Shown piece by piece: positions 8,439 to 17,728 of a stretch of DNA of 64,000 bases. Origin of the DNA: Enterococcus sp. DIV1094 (GTDB taxonomy: Bacteria; Bacillota; Bacilli; Lactobacillales; Enterococcaceae); NCBI RefSeq assembly GCF_017316305.2, contig NZ_CP147250.1, forward strand, positions 186,001 through 250,000, written 5' to 3'. The notes below the pieces were generated by a model. The model was not told the origin of the DNA, did not search any database, and was given only the letters and a program-made list of their open reading frames with translations. The position numbers and the translations under genes were made by a program. Within the stretch, counting starts at the first letter, position 1. Every line of letters starts with the position of its first letter.

Positions 8439-9542
8439 ATGGAAAAAATTTATCAAGCTGGCTCACAAGAAGGTCAGATTAATTTTATTAACACAGAAGA
8501 TTTAGAAATGGCTGCGGCACAAGTGATTCCTACTGGTGGATTCGGCTATATCAGTAGCGGTGCTGGTGATTTATATACTTATCAAGAAAATGTGCAATCA
8601 TTCAATCATCAATTGATTATTCCTCATGTTTTAAAAGATGTAGAAATACCAGATACAACTACCTACTTTGACCAAGAAACACTAACTGCACCAATCATCA
8701 TGGCTCCTATTGCCGCTCATGGCTTAGCTCATACACAAGCAGAAAAAGCTTCAGCTAAAGGAGTGGCAGATTTTCATACGATTTATACAGCGAGTTCTTA
8801 CGCTTCCTGTACGTTGGAAGACATTCGTGAAGCGGGTGGACCAGATGCACCGCAATGGTTTCAGTTTTACATGAGTAAAGATGATGCCATCAATCTCGAT
8901 ATTTTAGAGATGGCAAAACGTAATGGCGCAAAAGCCATCGTCTTGACCGCTGATGCTACTGTTGGCGGAAATCGGGAAACTGATTTGCGGAATGGCTTCA
9001 CCTTCCCTTTACCAATGCCGATCGTTCAAGCCTATCAATCAGGCGTTGGCCAAACGATGGATGCTGTATATAAATCTTCCAAACAAAAGTTAAGTCCAAA
9101 AGATATTGAGTTTATCACTACCCATTCTGACTTACCAGTTTATGTGAAAGGTGTCCAATCAGAAGACGACGTTTTTCGTTCTTTAGATGCCGGTGCAAAT
9201 GGCATCTGGGTATCCAATCATGGTGGACGTCAATTAGATGGTGGTCCTGCCTCTTTTGATTCCTTAAAATATGTAGCAGAAGCAGTTGATAAACGTGTGC
9301 CGATCGTTTTCGATAGCGGTATTCGACGTGGACAGCATGTCTTTAAAGCAATCGCTTCTGGTGCTGATCTAGTTGCTATCGGCCGTCCTGCTATCTACGG
9401 TTTAGCCCTTGGAGGAAGTACAGGCATCCACCAAGTATTCGACTTCTTCAAGAAAGAACTCGAAATGGTCATGCAACTTGCGGGAACTCAAACAGTAGAA
9501 GATATCAAAAATGTGACATTACGTGAAAATCGTTTCCACTAA
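8439..9542 (+). CDS. lox: L-lactate oxidase (FMN-dependent)
   Basis: A 367-aa alpha-hydroxy-acid oxidase that converts L-lactate and O2 to pyruvate and H2O2. It resembles Aerococcus lactate oxidase: PIIMAPIAAHGLAHT, VLTADATVGGNRE, VYVKGVQSEDD, and WVSNHGGRQLDGG with the catalytic His and Arg, then VFDSGIRRGQHVFKAIASGADLVAIGRP for FMN-phosphate binding. The GGFGYISSGAGD stretch near residue 33 holds the substrate Tyr. Its length is close to the 374 aa of the Aerococcus enzyme. The gene has its own cre-overlapped promoter and terminator, so it is monocistronic. Expression should rise when glucose is spent and lactate has accumulated. Confidence 0.92.
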   Translation: MEKIYQAGSQEGQINFINTEDLEMAAAQVIPTGGFGYISSGAGDLYTYQENVQSFNHQLIIPHVLKDVEIPDTTTYFDQETLTAPIIMAPIAAHGLAHTQAEKASAKGVADFHTIYTASSYASCTLEDIREAGGPDAPQWFQFYMSKDDAINLDILEMAKRNGAKAIVLTADATVGGNRETDLRNGFTFPLPMPIVQAYQSGVGQTMDAVYKSSKQKLSPKDIEFITTHSDLPVYVKGVQSEDDVFRSLDAGANGIWVSNHGGRQLDGGPASFDSLKYVAEAVDKRVPIVFDSGIRRGQHVFKAIASGADLVAIGRPAIYGLALGGSTGIHQVFDFFKKELEMVMQLAGTQTVEDIKNVTLRENRFH

Positions 9543-9559
9543 ACCGAAGAATCAAAAAA

Positions 9560-9595
9560 ACAACTCCAATGTCTTTTGACGTTGGAGTTGTTTCT
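9560..9595 (+). terminator. Rho-independent terminator after lactate oxidase
   Basis: CAACTCCAA (9561-9569) pairs with TTGGAGTTG (9582-9590), followed by a short T-rich stretch. It lies 18 nt after the stop and also faces the convergent PhzF gene. Confidence 0.8.
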
Positions 9596-9639
9596 ATAAT
9601 AATGAGATTTTTTACTTAGCTAGCCATTTCTCGAATTCT

Positions 9640-10422
9640 CTAGATATATGCTTCCCCTCTTGCAAATAAGGTCGCTTCTCCACTGATCATCACTCGGTCA
9701 CCCAACCACTGACACGTCAAATACCCTCCTCGTGGAGAAAGCTGTTGCGCAATGAATTGATCTTTTCCAAGTTTTTTTGCCCAATAAGGAATCAAGTTGG
9801 CATGTGCTGAACCACATACTGGGTCTTCATTGATCGTTAGTTTTGGGAAAAATGTTCTAGAAACAAAATCTTCATTCTTACCCTCGGCGGTAACAATTAC
9901 CCCAACTCCTGCTTGCAATTGGGTCATTGCAGTATAATCAGGTGTCAGATTTGCCACGGTCTCTTCATCTTCTAAAACAAAAAATAAGTCTCTAGCAAGA
10001 TACGCCTCTAGTATTTTTACACCGATTGCTTGCTCATATTCTGGTAATATAGCGATTGGTTGCGGTAGAATACTTGGAAAATCCATCGCATATCTTTCCT
10101 CTTTCTTCGTCACAAATAACTCACCACTTTGCGTGGAAAATGAAATCGTGTCTTCCGTGATGCCATAGAAATTGAATAAGACAAACGCGGTTGCTAAAGT
10201 CGCATGGCCACATAGATCAATTTCACGATCCGGAGTAAACCAGCGCAATTCATAGCTCTTCCCTTTTTTTACAGTAAAAGCGGTCTCAGATAGATTATTT
10301 TCAATTGCGATTTTTTGCATGGTCTCATCTGATAACCACTTATCCAAGACATATACCGCCGCAGGATTTCCTTTGAAAACCTCATTTGTGAAGGCATCAA
10401 CTACATAATAAGATAAATTCAT
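9640..10422 (-). CDS. PhzF-family isomerase/epimerase
   Basis: A 260-aa PhzF-like protein with the diaminopimelate-epimerase fold. Typical family segments are YYVVDAFTNEVFKGNPAAVY at the start, NNLSETAFT with the catalytic Glu near residue 46, RWFTPDREIDLCGHATLATAF near 62-82, and EDPVCGSAHANLIPYWA near 195-210. Substrates of most members are unknown. It overlaps the upstream ornithine-cyclodeaminase-like gene by 4 nt (ATGA), so both are translated together. Divergence from a MocR regulator suggests an amino-acid-derived substrate. The specific reaction cannot be read from sequence. Confidence 0.85.
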   Translation of the reverse strand: MNLSYYVVDAFTNEVFKGNPAAVYVLDKWLSDETMQKIAIENNLSETAFTVKKGKSYELRWFTPDREIDLCGHATLATAFVLFNFYGITEDTISFSTQSGELFVTKKEERYAMDFPSILPQPIAILPEYEQAIGVKILEAYLARDLFFVLEDEETVANLTPDYTAMTQLQAGVGVIVTAEGKNEDFVSRTFFPKLTINEDPVCGSAHANLIPYWAKKLGKDQFIAQQLSPRGGYLTCQWLGDRVMISGEATLFARGEAYI

Positions 10423-11390
10423 TTCAAAACTACTCCCTTTATTTTTTCATAAATGTATTCGGCACAGCATAAATCTTCTACTGCTAAGCCCACAGCATCA
10501 AATATCGTAATACTTTGTTCGTCTGTACGACCATTTTTCTGATGAGTAACTAATTCACCTAACGATCCGAGAATCGCTGTTTCAGTCAATACACCTTCTG
10601 CTAAGGGAATCAAGTAATCGCCACTTTCCCTTTTTATTGCTTGATAATCATCTACATATAATTGGCCAAACGCCATCAAATCACTGGCTAACTCACGGGT
10701 ATCGGGAGTGAATGTCCCGATCGCATTGATATGGGTACCTGGTTGAATATTCTTTCTTGACAAAATTGGCGTTTTACTTGGGGTCAATGTACAGATAATA
10801 TCTGTTTCTTTCGTGGCTTCCTCTAGTTTTGAACACTCAATAAAAGTTAGTTCAGGGTAATCTTCTTGGTACTGTAAAATAAATTGTTTTCGTCTCGTTT
10901 CATCTAAATCATAGACAAACACACGCTGAATTGCTCGAACACAAGTAATAGTCGCTAGATGTGAAGCCGCTTGTTGCCCAGATCCGATCAATGTCAGCGC
11001 ATTTGCTGATTTCTTTGCTAAAAATTTCGTAGCTAAAGCTGAAACTGCCGCTGTTCGTATCCAAGTTACGGCGTTTGCATTGACCATCGCAACGGGTTGT
11101 CCGTTTTTTGAATCGAAAAGTAAAACCTCTCCTAAGTGAGAAGGCAAATTTTGTTTGTGGTTATTTGGAAAAGCTGTGATGATTTTGGAACCAAAGTAAC
11201 GATTCTTTCCTAAATAAGCAGGCATCATAGCAAATACATTATGATTCTCTCCATCAGGTAATTGTTGGACCATTCGTTTTTCTTGAGAAATCGTTCCTGC
11301 TTGAAAATCTTTAAAACACTGTTCCATCACTTTGATTGCTTCTATAAAACTCAACTGAGTGATTACTTCATTACTATTGATTATTTTCAT
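10419..11390 (-). CDS. Ornithine cyclodeaminase / mu-crystallin family dehydrogenase
   Basis: A 323-aa NAD(P)-binding protein of the OCD/mu-crystallin/alanine-dehydrogenase family. The N-terminal half contains GSKIITAFPNN and the substrate-binding RTAAVSALATKFLA. The Rossmann motif is LIGSGQQAASHL near residue 136, and the C-terminal half has INAIGTFTPDTREL. Members make proline from ornithine or reduce imino/keto acids; this one could also be a ketimine reductase. It forms a two-gene operon with the PhzF gene, divergent from a MocR regulator. Confidence 0.85.
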   Translation of the reverse strand: MKIINSNEVITQLSFIEAIKVMEQCFKDFQAGTISQEKRMVQQLPDGENHNVFAMMPAYLGKNRYFGSKIITAFPNNHKQNLPSHLGEVLLFDSKNGQPVAMVNANAVTWIRTAAVSALATKFLAKKSANALTLIGSGQQAASHLATITCVRAIQRVFVYDLDETRRKQFILQYQEDYPELTFIECSKLEEATKETDIICTLTPSKTPILSRKNIQPGTHINAIGTFTPDTRELASDLMAFGQLYVDDYQAIKRESGDYLIPLAEGVLTETAILGSLGELVTHQKNGRTDEQSITIFDAVGLAVEDLCCAEYIYEKIKGVVLK

Positions 11391-11428
11391 GTTCCATCTC
11401 CTTTTTCTTTATCCTAATCCTCAAAAAC

Positions 11429-11463
11429 AATACATTCAATGATATAATTGTATGGAATACAAT
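11429..11463 (+). promoter_or_regulatory. MocR operator/promoter region
   Basis: ATTGTATGGAATACAAT (11447-11463) is an interrupted palindrome (ATTGTAT/ATACAAT), and a related half-site CAATACATT begins at 11429. The -10 TATAAT (11443-11448) for the plus-strand regulator overlaps the palindrome, consistent with autoregulation and divergent control of the PhzF/OCD pair. Operator function is inferred. Confidence 0.5.
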
Positions 11464-11483
11464 TTTTGAAAGAAGGAACGAGC

Positions 11484-12878
11484 ATGTCAATCAATTCTTA
11501 TGAGAACTATCCACTGACTTGGCGTCCAGATAAAACAAAGTTACATCGCCCAATCTATCAATCACTCATCACGCAATTAGAGTCTGATATTTTATCAAAT
11601 AAATTACAGAAAAATACAAGATTACCTTCCCAAAGAGAGCTCGCTGACTTTTTAGACATCAATTTTACAACTGTGGGTCAAGCCTACAAGTTAGGATTAG
11701 AAAAAGGATTACTCTATACGAACATCGGGAGTGGCACATTCGTATCACCAAATGCGTTCACATCGATCACGATTTCTTCCGACCAAGTGCCCGATCATAT
11801 CATTGATTTTGGTTTAGTTAGTTCTTTTGAACAATGCAACGAAATGATTACTCCATTTATCCAAGCAGCCTCACAAAACCACGGGATCAGCGGGTTGCTT
11901 AGCTATCGTGAACCTTTAGGTACGAATTATCAATTGACGATTGCCAAAAATTGGTTGGAAACACAAAGCGTCTACACCTCAAATGAACAGATTGCCATTG
12001 TCTCAGGCGTTCAAAATGGCTTAGCAGTCACTCTCGCTGCTTTGTTCTCTCCTGGAGATCGTTTGGCAGTTGATCGCTATACTTACTCGAATTTCATTGA
12101 GCTTGCTCAACTTTATCATATGGAAATCGTGCCAATCGATTTTGATGATGATGGCATGCTGCCCGAATTACTTGAACAAGAATGCCGGAAAAAGAAGATC
12201 CATGGTATTTTTCTGATGCCTTCATGTAATAATCCTATTGGTTTTCAATTGTCAGAAGAACGCAGGCTACAATTAAAAGAAGTGATCTTGAAAGAACAAT
12301 TGATCGTGATCGAAGACGATATCCATTCTTTTATGACCACTTACAATCAAAAGACATTACTTCCTTCATTCCAGCAATTACTCCCCGAACAAACCATTTA
12401 TCTTGCAGGAATGACAAAGTATATATGTGCAGGATTGCGTGTCGCTTTTCTAGTATTTCCTGAAAAATATAAAGAAAAGATCCAACAAGCGATTTTCAAT
12501 ATCAATGTCAAAACCTCTAGCTTAGAGGCGGAGATCATCACACAAATACTATGTTCAGAAACCGCACAGAAAATACTTGAAACAAAAGCCAATTACACAA
12601 AGCAAGCAAACGAAATATTCGATACATTTTTCAACTTGCCGCGCCCGACCAATCCACTTCCTTTTTATCGGCCTATCGCTGTTCGTGATGACCTATCTCC
12701 ACGAGCGATCGAACAAGCTTTTTTAAATAAAGGGGTTCGTGTTTATCATTCGCATCGCTTTACGACACATCCACAAGATGATCCTTTCATTCGAATTGCT
12801 TTATCCTCTAATCCTTTGGAAGTTTTAACAAAAGGGCTTGAGATCGTCAAAAAAGAAATCATTCACTTCCAACGGTGA
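11484..12878 (+). CDS. MocR/GabR-type regulator (GntR HTH fused to aminotransferase fold)
   Basis: A 464-aa protein with an N-terminal GntR winged helix (RPIYQSLITQLESDILSN, LPSQRELADFLDINFTTV, IGSGTFV; about 18-90) followed by a class-I aminotransferase-like domain. It shows FLMPSCNNPIGFQLSEERR and a PLP-lysine region AGMTKYICAGLRVAF near 310. MocR proteins bind PLP or its adduct with an amino compound to control nearby metabolic genes. The ATG at 11484 has AAGGA at 7 nt; the upstream ATG at 11448 lies inside the promoter. Its likely target is the divergent OCD-PhzF operon. Confidence 0.85.
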   Translation: MSINSYENYPLTWRPDKTKLHRPIYQSLITQLESDILSNKLQKNTRLPSQRELADFLDINFTTVGQAYKLGLEKGLLYTNIGSGTFVSPNAFTSITISSDQVPDHIIDFGLVSSFEQCNEMITPFIQAASQNHGISGLLSYREPLGTNYQLTIAKNWLETQSVYTSNEQIAIVSGVQNGLAVTLAALFSPGDRLAVDRYTYSNFIELAQLYHMEIVPIDFDDDGMLPELLEQECRKKKIHGIFLMPSCNNPIGFQLSEERRLQLKEVILKEQLIVIEDDIHSFMTTYNQKTLLPSFQQLLPEQTIYLAGMTKYICAGLRVAFLVFPEKYKEKIQQAIFNINVKTSSLEAEIITQILCSETAQKILETKANYTKQANEIFDTFFNLPRPTNPLPFYRPIAVRDDLSPRAIEQAFLNKGVRVYHSHRFTTHPQDDPFIRIALSSNPLEVLTKGLEIVKKEIIHFQR

Positions 12879-12952
12879 CTGATTCCATAAAGTCAACACA
12901 ATTCCACTGACTCTTTTTATTTACTCCCGATCAGAACCACATCAAAGGAGCT

Positions 12953-12994
12953 CGAGACAAAAGTAAATTTTACTTTTGTCTCAGTTTCCTTTTT
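12953..12994 (+). terminator. Terminator after MocR gene
   Basis: GAGACAAAAGTAAA and TTTACTTTTGTCTC form a near-perfect hairpin centred near 12968, followed by TTTCCTTTTTT. It separates the regulator from the malolactic locus. Confidence 0.8.
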
Positions 12995-13034
12995 TCTTTT
13001 GTCATATAAATAAAATTTATCATAACTACCTATT

Positions 13035-13064
13035 TTGACTATAGTCAGTAGTGAATCCTATACT
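13035..13064 (+). promoter_or_regulatory. Malolactic enzyme promoter
   Basis: TTGACT (13035-13040) and TATACT (13059-13064) are separated by 18 bp, 33 nt before the ATG. A short palindrome GACTATAGTC overlaps the -35 and may be a regulator site. An AGGAGG site lies just before the start codon. Confidence 0.6.
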
Positions 13065-13096
13065 TCGTATGTATTAAAACTTAGGAGGAATTACTT

Positions 13097-14737
13097 ATGA
13101 TCACAGGGTTAAACTTATTAAATAATCCATTTCTAAATAAAGGAACTGCTTTTACAAAAGAAGAACGTAAAAAATATGGGATTGCTGGCATGCTTCCAAG
13201 TACTGTCCAAACATTAGAACAACAATCGGTTCAAGCATATGGACAATATTTAAGTAAACAAACAGATTTAGAAAAACGTATTTTCTTAATGAACTTATTC
13301 AATACTAATCGTACATTGTTCTATAAATTGATGGGTCAACATTTAGTCGAATTCATGCCTGTAGTATATGATCCAGTTGTTGCAGATGCGATCGAACAAT
13401 ACAATGAAATTTTCTTAAAACCACAAGATGCTGCATTTCTTTCAATCGATGAACCAGAATTGATCAAAGAAAGCTTAAAAAATGCTGCAGACGGTCGTGA
13501 TATCCGTTTGATCGTTGTCACTGATGCAGAAGGAATCCTTGGTATGGGTGACTGGGGCGTTAACGGTGTTGACATCGCCATCGGAAAATTAATGGTTTAT
13601 ACCGCAGCTGCTGGTATCAATCCAGCGCAAGTATTACCTGTATCGATCGATGCTGGTACCAATAACGAAGAGTTACTAAATAATCCATTATACTTAGGAA
13701 ACAAACATGCTCGTGTCGAAGGAGATTCTTATTATGAATTCATCGACCAATTCGTTTCATCTGCTACAGAATTATTCCCTGAATTATTGCTTCACTGGGA
13801 AGACTTTGGTCGTGGCAATGCCGCAACGATCTTAGAAAAATATGAAGATAAAATCACAACATTCAATGATGATATCCAAGGAACAGGTATTGTCGTACTA
13901 GCCGGAGTATTAGGTGGATTGAATATTTCTGGTGAATCTTTGAAAGATCAAACGATTCTAACATTTGGTGCCGGAACTGCTGGTGTCGGTATTGCTAATA
14001 TCTTATTAGACGAAATGATCCGCCAAGGTGTACCCGAAACAGAAGCACGTAAGCACTTCTACCAAGTGGACAAACAAGGGCTATTATTCGAAGATACTGA
14101 AGGCTTGACTCCTGGACAAATTCCTTTTGCACGTCAACGTTCTGAATTTGCCAACAGTGAAGAATTAACAAATCTAGAAGCAGTGGTCAAAGCGATTCAT
14201 CCAACAATTATGATCGGTACATCTACTCAACCTGGAGCATTCACCGAAGAAATCGTCAAAGAAATGGCAAGTCATACACCACGACCAATCATCATGCCTT
14301 TGTCTAATCCAACAAAACTTGCAGAAGCAAAAGCAAAAGATTTGATTGAATGGACAGATGGAAAAGCATTAGTCGGAACAGGTATCCCTGCCGATGATGT
14401 AGAATACAATGGAGTGACTTACCAAATTGGACAAGCAAATAACGCATTGATGTATCCAGGATTAGGACTAGGCTTGATTGCTTCAACCGCTACTCGTGTC
14501 AACGCTGAAATCATCTCACAAGCAAGTCGTGCATTAGGTGGGATCGTTGATGTCACAAAACCAGGCGCAGCTATTTTGCCTCCTGTTGCAAGAATCACTG
14601 AATTTTCACAAACGATTGCTGAAACAGTTGCTCAATCAGTCGTTGATCAACAATTGAACCGTGAAGAAATCACAGACATCAAAGCAACAGTCGAAGCAGC
14701 AAAATGGGTACCTGAATATCAAGATCTAGAAGCTTAA
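13097..14737 (+). CDS. mleS: Malolactic enzyme (NAD-dependent malic-enzyme family)
   Basis: A 546-aa malic-enzyme-family protein converting L-malate to L-lactate and CO2, needing NAD+ and Mn2+. The match to lactic-acid-bacterial malolactic enzymes runs end to end: [16 protein letters not shown] start (here [17 protein letters not shown]), [65 protein letters not shown], and [10 protein letters not shown] for NAD. Malic enzymes proper are close relatives. The paired 2-HCT transporter downstream favours the malolactic role, in which malate/lactate exchange plus decarboxylation generates a proton gradient. Confidence 0.88.
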   Translation: MITGLNLLNNPFLNKGTAFTKEERKKYGIAGMLPSTVQTLEQQSVQAYGQYLSKQTDLEKRIFLMNLFNTNRTLFYKLMGQHLVEFMPVVYDPVVADAIEQYNEIFLKPQDAAFLSIDEPELIKESLKNAADGRDIRLIVVTDAEGILGMGDWGVNGVDIAIGKLMVYTAAAGINPAQVLPVSIDAGTNNEELLNNPLYLGNKHARVEGDSYYEFIDQFVSSATELFPELLLHWEDFGRGNAATILEKYEDKITTFNDDIQGTGIVVLAGVLGGLNISGESLKDQTILTFGAGTAGVGIANILLDEMIRQGVPETEARKHFYQVDKQGLLFEDTEGLTPGQIPFARQRSEFANSEELTNLEAVVKAIHPTIMIGTSTQPGAFTEEIVKEMASHTPRPIIMPLSNPTKLAEAKAKDLIEWTDGKALVGTGIPADDVEYNGVTYQIGQANNALMYPGLGLGLIASTATRVNAEIISQASRALGGIVDVTKPGAAILPPVARITEFSQTIAETVAQSVVDQQLNREEITDIKATVEAAKWVPEYQDLEA

Positions 14738-14770
14738 CTCGCTTGATCTGCTAACTACTCTTTCATAACT

Positions 14771-14914
14771 ATTTGCTACTCAAACATTTCTTATCAAAAA
14801 AGACTTGAAGTAGCAAATACGGCATACATCAAAGCCTTGGATCTGTACGAAACGAGAAAATAGGAAAACCAACGATTTCTCAACGAATAGATCCAAGGGG
14901 TGTTTTCTGCCGTA
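14771..14914 (+). other. Highly structured spacer between malolactic enzyme and malate transporter
   Basis: The 262-nt spacer has nested inverted repeats. ATTTGCTACT (14771-14780) pairs with AGTAGCAAAT (14809-14818). Overlapping this, TACGGCA (14818-14824) pairs with TGCCGTA (14908-14914), enclosing CCTTGGATCT (14835-14844) with AGATCCAAGG (14889-14898). The two outer pairings share base 14818, so they could be alternative or stacked structures. No T-run follows as in a simple terminator. It may be an mRNA-processing or attenuation element, or a mobile palindromic repeat. Confidence 0.5.
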
Positions 14915-14999
14915 AACTATTGAAAATGATTAGCGACTAGAAGCAAGCTATTTTATAAGTATTTGCAATTCTCGTTAATCAAAGAAAGGATCTGTAAGG

Positions 15000-16322
15000 A
15001 TGTTACATCAACAAAAAGCGACTGCTACAGTCACTAAAACAAAAAAAGAAGGCTTTTGGGACACAAAGATCAGTGGCGTCAGCTTGCCGCTCTATTTGAT
15101 CATGGTTCTCGTCTTGATTGTTGCGATGGCATTAGGTAAATTGCCAACGAACATGATCGGTCCTATTGCCGTACTCGTCATTTTTGGTAATCTATTCCAT
15201 TTTATCGGCACAAAGATCCCCATCGTTAAAAGTTATTTAGGTGGTGGCTCTGTATTTGCGATCTTTGCTTCCGCAGCAATTGCCACATTTGGTATTTTGC
15301 CTGATTATGTAGTGAAATCAACTGAAAACTTTGTCAACAATATGGGCTTTTTAGATTTTTATATCGCTGCATTGATTACCGGAAGTATTCTAGGCATGAA
15401 TCGTAAATTATTGATGAAAGCTTCCGTCCGTTTTATTCCTGTTGCACTTATTTCCATGGTCGTATCATTTTTTGCTGTTGGTCTAGTCGGAATGTTGATT
15501 GGTAATGGCTTTGCAAATTCAGTATTGTACATCTCTTTACCCGCAATGGCTGGCGGTGTAGGTGCTGGTGCTGTTCCACTATCAACGATCTATGCAAACG
15601 TCTTAGGAACAGATGCTTCTGCTATTATCTCACGTTTGATCCCTGCCACAGCAATGACAAATGTGCTAGCCATCATCGGTGCCGCTTTAGTTGCTCGTGC
15701 CGGACAATCTATGCCAAAATTGAACGGGAACGGCAAACTAATGGAAAAAGGAGATCTAGGCGACGGAAAACCACGCGACGTGAAACCTTCTATCCCACAA
15801 TTAGGTGTTGGTCTAATAGTTTCGATCACCTTCTTTATCCTTGGACAAATTTGTAATTTCTTTGTACCAAAAGTTCATGCGTATGCTTTTATGATCATCA
15901 TCGTAGTAATTTGTAAAATCACCAATATTCTTCCTGAGTATTATGAAGATGCAGCCATCATGTTCAACAACTTGATCGTTAAAAACTTAACGGCAGCTGT
16001 CTTAGCAGGAATCGGGATTGCCTTATTGAACTTAAATGTTTTAGCTTCTGCTCTTACATGGCAATTCGTCGTCCTTTGCTTAACAAGTGTCATCGTCATC
16101 TCACTCGTTTCTGCTTTTGTTGGTCGTCTATTCGGACTTTATCCAATCGAATCAACGATCACAGCAGGGTTATGTAACAATTCAATGGGAGGAACAGGAA
16201 ATGTTGCTGTTTTATCCGCAGCAAATCGTATGGAATTGATTGCTTTTGCCCAAATGGGTAATCGTTTAGGTGGCGCAATCGTCTTGATTATTTCAGGATT
16301 TTTGATGCAACTATTCTCTTGA
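15000..16322 (+). CDS. mleP: 2-hydroxycarboxylate (CCS/2-HCT) transporter, malate/lactate antiporter
   Basis: A 440-aa membrane transporter of the 2-hydroxycarboxylate family (CitS, CitP, MleP, CimH). Two reentrant-loop motifs are visible: AGGVGAGAVPLS near residue 185 and CNNSMGGTGNVAVLSA near 395. A conserved Arg-containing segment sits near the C-terminus, and the protein ends GNRLGGAIVLIISGFLMQLF. Position after the malolactic enzyme points to uptake of malate in exchange for lactate. A citrate/malate symporter (CimH-like) is the alternative. The start ATG at 15000 is preceded by AAAGGA at 9 nt. Confidence 0.87.
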   Translation: MLHQQKATATVTKTKKEGFWDTKISGVSLPLYLIMVLVLIVAMALGKLPTNMIGPIAVLVIFGNLFHFIGTKIPIVKSYLGGGSVFAIFASAAIATFGILPDYVVKSTENFVNNMGFLDFYIAALITGSILGMNRKLLMKASVRFIPVALISMVVSFFAVGLVGMLIGNGFANSVLYISLPAMAGGVGAGAVPLSTIYANVLGTDASAIISRLIPATAMTNVLAIIGAALVARAGQSMPKLNGNGKLMEKGDLGDGKPRDVKPSIPQLGVGLIVSITFFILGQICNFFVPKVHAYAFMIIIVVICKITNILPEYYEDAAIMFNNLIVKNLTAAVLAGIGIALLNLNVLASALTWQFVVLCLTSVIVISLVSAFVGRLFGLYPIESTITAGLCNNSMGGTGNVAVLSAANRMELIAFAQMGNRLGGAIVLIISGFLMQLFS

Positions 16323-16328
16323 TTCTCA

Positions 16329-16372
16329 TGAATAAAAAAACTTCTCGATCAGTGGTCGGGAAGTTTTTTTAT
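16329..16372 (+). terminator. Terminator after malate transporter
   Basis: AACTTCTCGA pairs with TCGGGAAGTT around a short loop, followed by TTTTTTT (ending near 16371). A run of A residues before the stem could make it bidirectional. Confidence 0.85.
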
Positions 16373-16382
16373 ATCGCACGAG

Positions 16383-16817
16383 TCAACATTCTTTGAGAAA
16401 ATGTTTTTGCCATTTTGTTGAATGATAGCCGATACACTCGTAAAAATGATGCGCTTCTTTTCGATGTTCGCCAGAATTTAGTCGAACGCCATGATAGCCT
16501 CGCTCTTTTCCTTGCTTTTCTATCCTCTCCATCAATTGCCTACCAATCCCTTGTTTTTAGACGTTTGAAGAAACCGCTAATGCTAAAATATTGAACATCG
16601 TTGGACTTAGCAACGTTTCGTACTTCTGCGCATGTACATATCCTAATACTTTCCTTGTACTATCTTCTTCATAAACATCGATGACATACATTTCTGGTTG
16701 AGCTAAGATATTCTTCAATTGTTTCGTCGTTTCCAACAAAGATATTTCATACCCTAATTCTTCCTTATTAAGCTGATTTATCGCTTCTGCATCTTCCAAA
16801 CGAGCAGTTCTAATCAT
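16383..16817 (-). pseudogene. GNAT acetyltransferase interrupted by an in-frame TAA
   Basis: From the ATG at 16817 (GGAAGG upstream) a GNAT domain begins MIRTARLEDAEAINQLN. It runs through VLGYVHAQKYETLL and NILALAVSSNV, then hits TAA at 16557-16559. The same frame then stays open for 57 codons with the rest of the fold: KQGIGRQLMERIEKQGKERG (the acetyl-CoA loop, Q-x-x-G-x-G type) and NSGEHRKEAHHFYECIGY, ending at TGA 16383. Without the stop the protein would be 144 aa, a normal GNAT length. A single CAA or AAA to TAA change explains it. A sequencing error is the main alternative. Confidence 0.85.
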
Positions 16818-16926
16818 TTGATCCTTCCTTTCTTTGTTGTGTTTTATGTACTGAGATAAGGATAGCCTTAGTCTTTCTTTCGATATCAAGCTTGGTCAAT
16901 TTCTTGGTCAAAAGAAAAACAAAAAA

Positions 16927-16956
16927 GGAGAAACCTTATTATATTAAGGTTTCTCC
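16927..16956 (-). terminator. Terminator after DUF1292 gene
   Basis: GGAGAAACCTTA pairs with TAAGGTTTCTCC with a short AT loop. On the minus strand it is followed by a T-rich tract (TTTTTTGTTTTT), 13 nt past the DUF1292 stop. Confidence 0.85.
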
Positions 16957-16968
16957 ACTGTTTTAAAA

Positions 16969-17274
16969 CTATTCTTCTTCTTCAGCCATGAATGTATTGA
17001 AGACTTCTTCAATCATGTCCCATTCAGCGTCTGTTTCGATTTGTTCTAGTTCGCCTTCTGTGCCATCTTCGTTTTCCACATAGGCATAAGCTTGTAATTC
17101 TACGTCCTCATCTTCTGGTACGCCAGCTGGATAAAGTAATACATAGTTACGGCCAAATTCTTCTTGTCCATCAACTGTCAACAAGATTTCGTATAATGTT
17201 TCATTTCCTTGATCATCGACTAATGTGATATGTTCATGTCCTTCATGATCATGTGTATGATTGTGTTCTGCCAT
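16969..17274 (-). CDS. DUF1292 family protein (YrzB-like)
   Basis: A small acidic 101-aa protein with a His-rich N-terminus ([13 protein letters not shown]) and the DUF1292 core [20 protein letters not shown] and NYVLLYPAG, ending in an acidic tail. Its function is unknown. It is conserved in Firmicutes directly after ruvX, as here. The ATG at 17274 has an AGAGGGG site; the longer frame into ruvX lacks one. The His-rich stretch might bind metal, which is speculation. Confidence 0.88.
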   Translation of the reverse strand: MAEHNHTHDHEGHEHITLVDDQGNETLYEILLTVDGQEEFGRNYVLLYPAGVPEDEDVELQAYAYVENEDGTEGELEQIETDAEWDMIEEVFNTFMAEEEE

Positions 17275-17296
17275 TAGAACCCCTCTTTTCCATTTT

Positions 17297-17728
17297 TTAA
17301 AATAGTTGTTTCCCCGAACCATCTAAATAATTTTGTAAAATCATCACCGCAGCAAGCTTATCGATGACTTTTTTTCTTTTTGCTCTTGATGTATTCGCTT
17401 GTTCGACCAACATGCGTTCTGCTTGTACTGTCGTTAGTCGTTCATCTTGATACTCGACTGGTAGAGAAAACATTTCTTTGATTTTTTCTCCATAAGCCAT
17501 TGAGCTTTCTGCTCTAGGACCGATTGAGTTATTCATGTTTTTCGGCAAACCGACAACAAAACGATCGACTTCGTACTGTTTGACTAATTCTGCCAATCGA
17601 TCGAAGCCAAATTCTTCTTTTTCTTCGTCGATACGAATGATCTCTACGCCTTGTGCAGTCCAGCCAAAAGGATCACTGACAGCGACGCCTACTGTTTTTG
17701 AGCCGACATCCAAGCCCATCACTCTCAT
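17297..17728 (-). CDS. ruvX: RuvX/YqgF Holliday-junction-resolvase-like nuclease
   Basis: A 143-aa RNase H-fold protein. The catalytic Asp is in [16 protein letters not shown] near residue 6, followed by [15 protein letters not shown] and the second acidic site [12 protein letters not shown] near 93-104. The C-terminal [13 protein letters not shown] completes the site. YqgF proteins process pre-16S rRNA ends and/or resolve junctions. It overlaps ireB by 4 nt (ATGA) and precedes DUF1292, a syntenic block in low-GC Gram-positives. Confidence 0.92.
   Translation of the reverse strand: MRVMGLDVGSKTVGVAVSDPFGWTAQGVEIIRIDEEKEEFGFDRLAELVKQYEVDRFVVGLPKNMNNSIGPRAESSMAYGEKIKEMFSLPVEYQDERLTTVQAERMLVEQANTSRAKRKKVIDKLAAVMILQNYLDGSGKQLF

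Noticed and set aside
16557..16817. Short GNAT protein as a full gene
   Set aside because: The acetyl-CoA-binding half continues in the same frame after the TAA, so it is a truncated gene.
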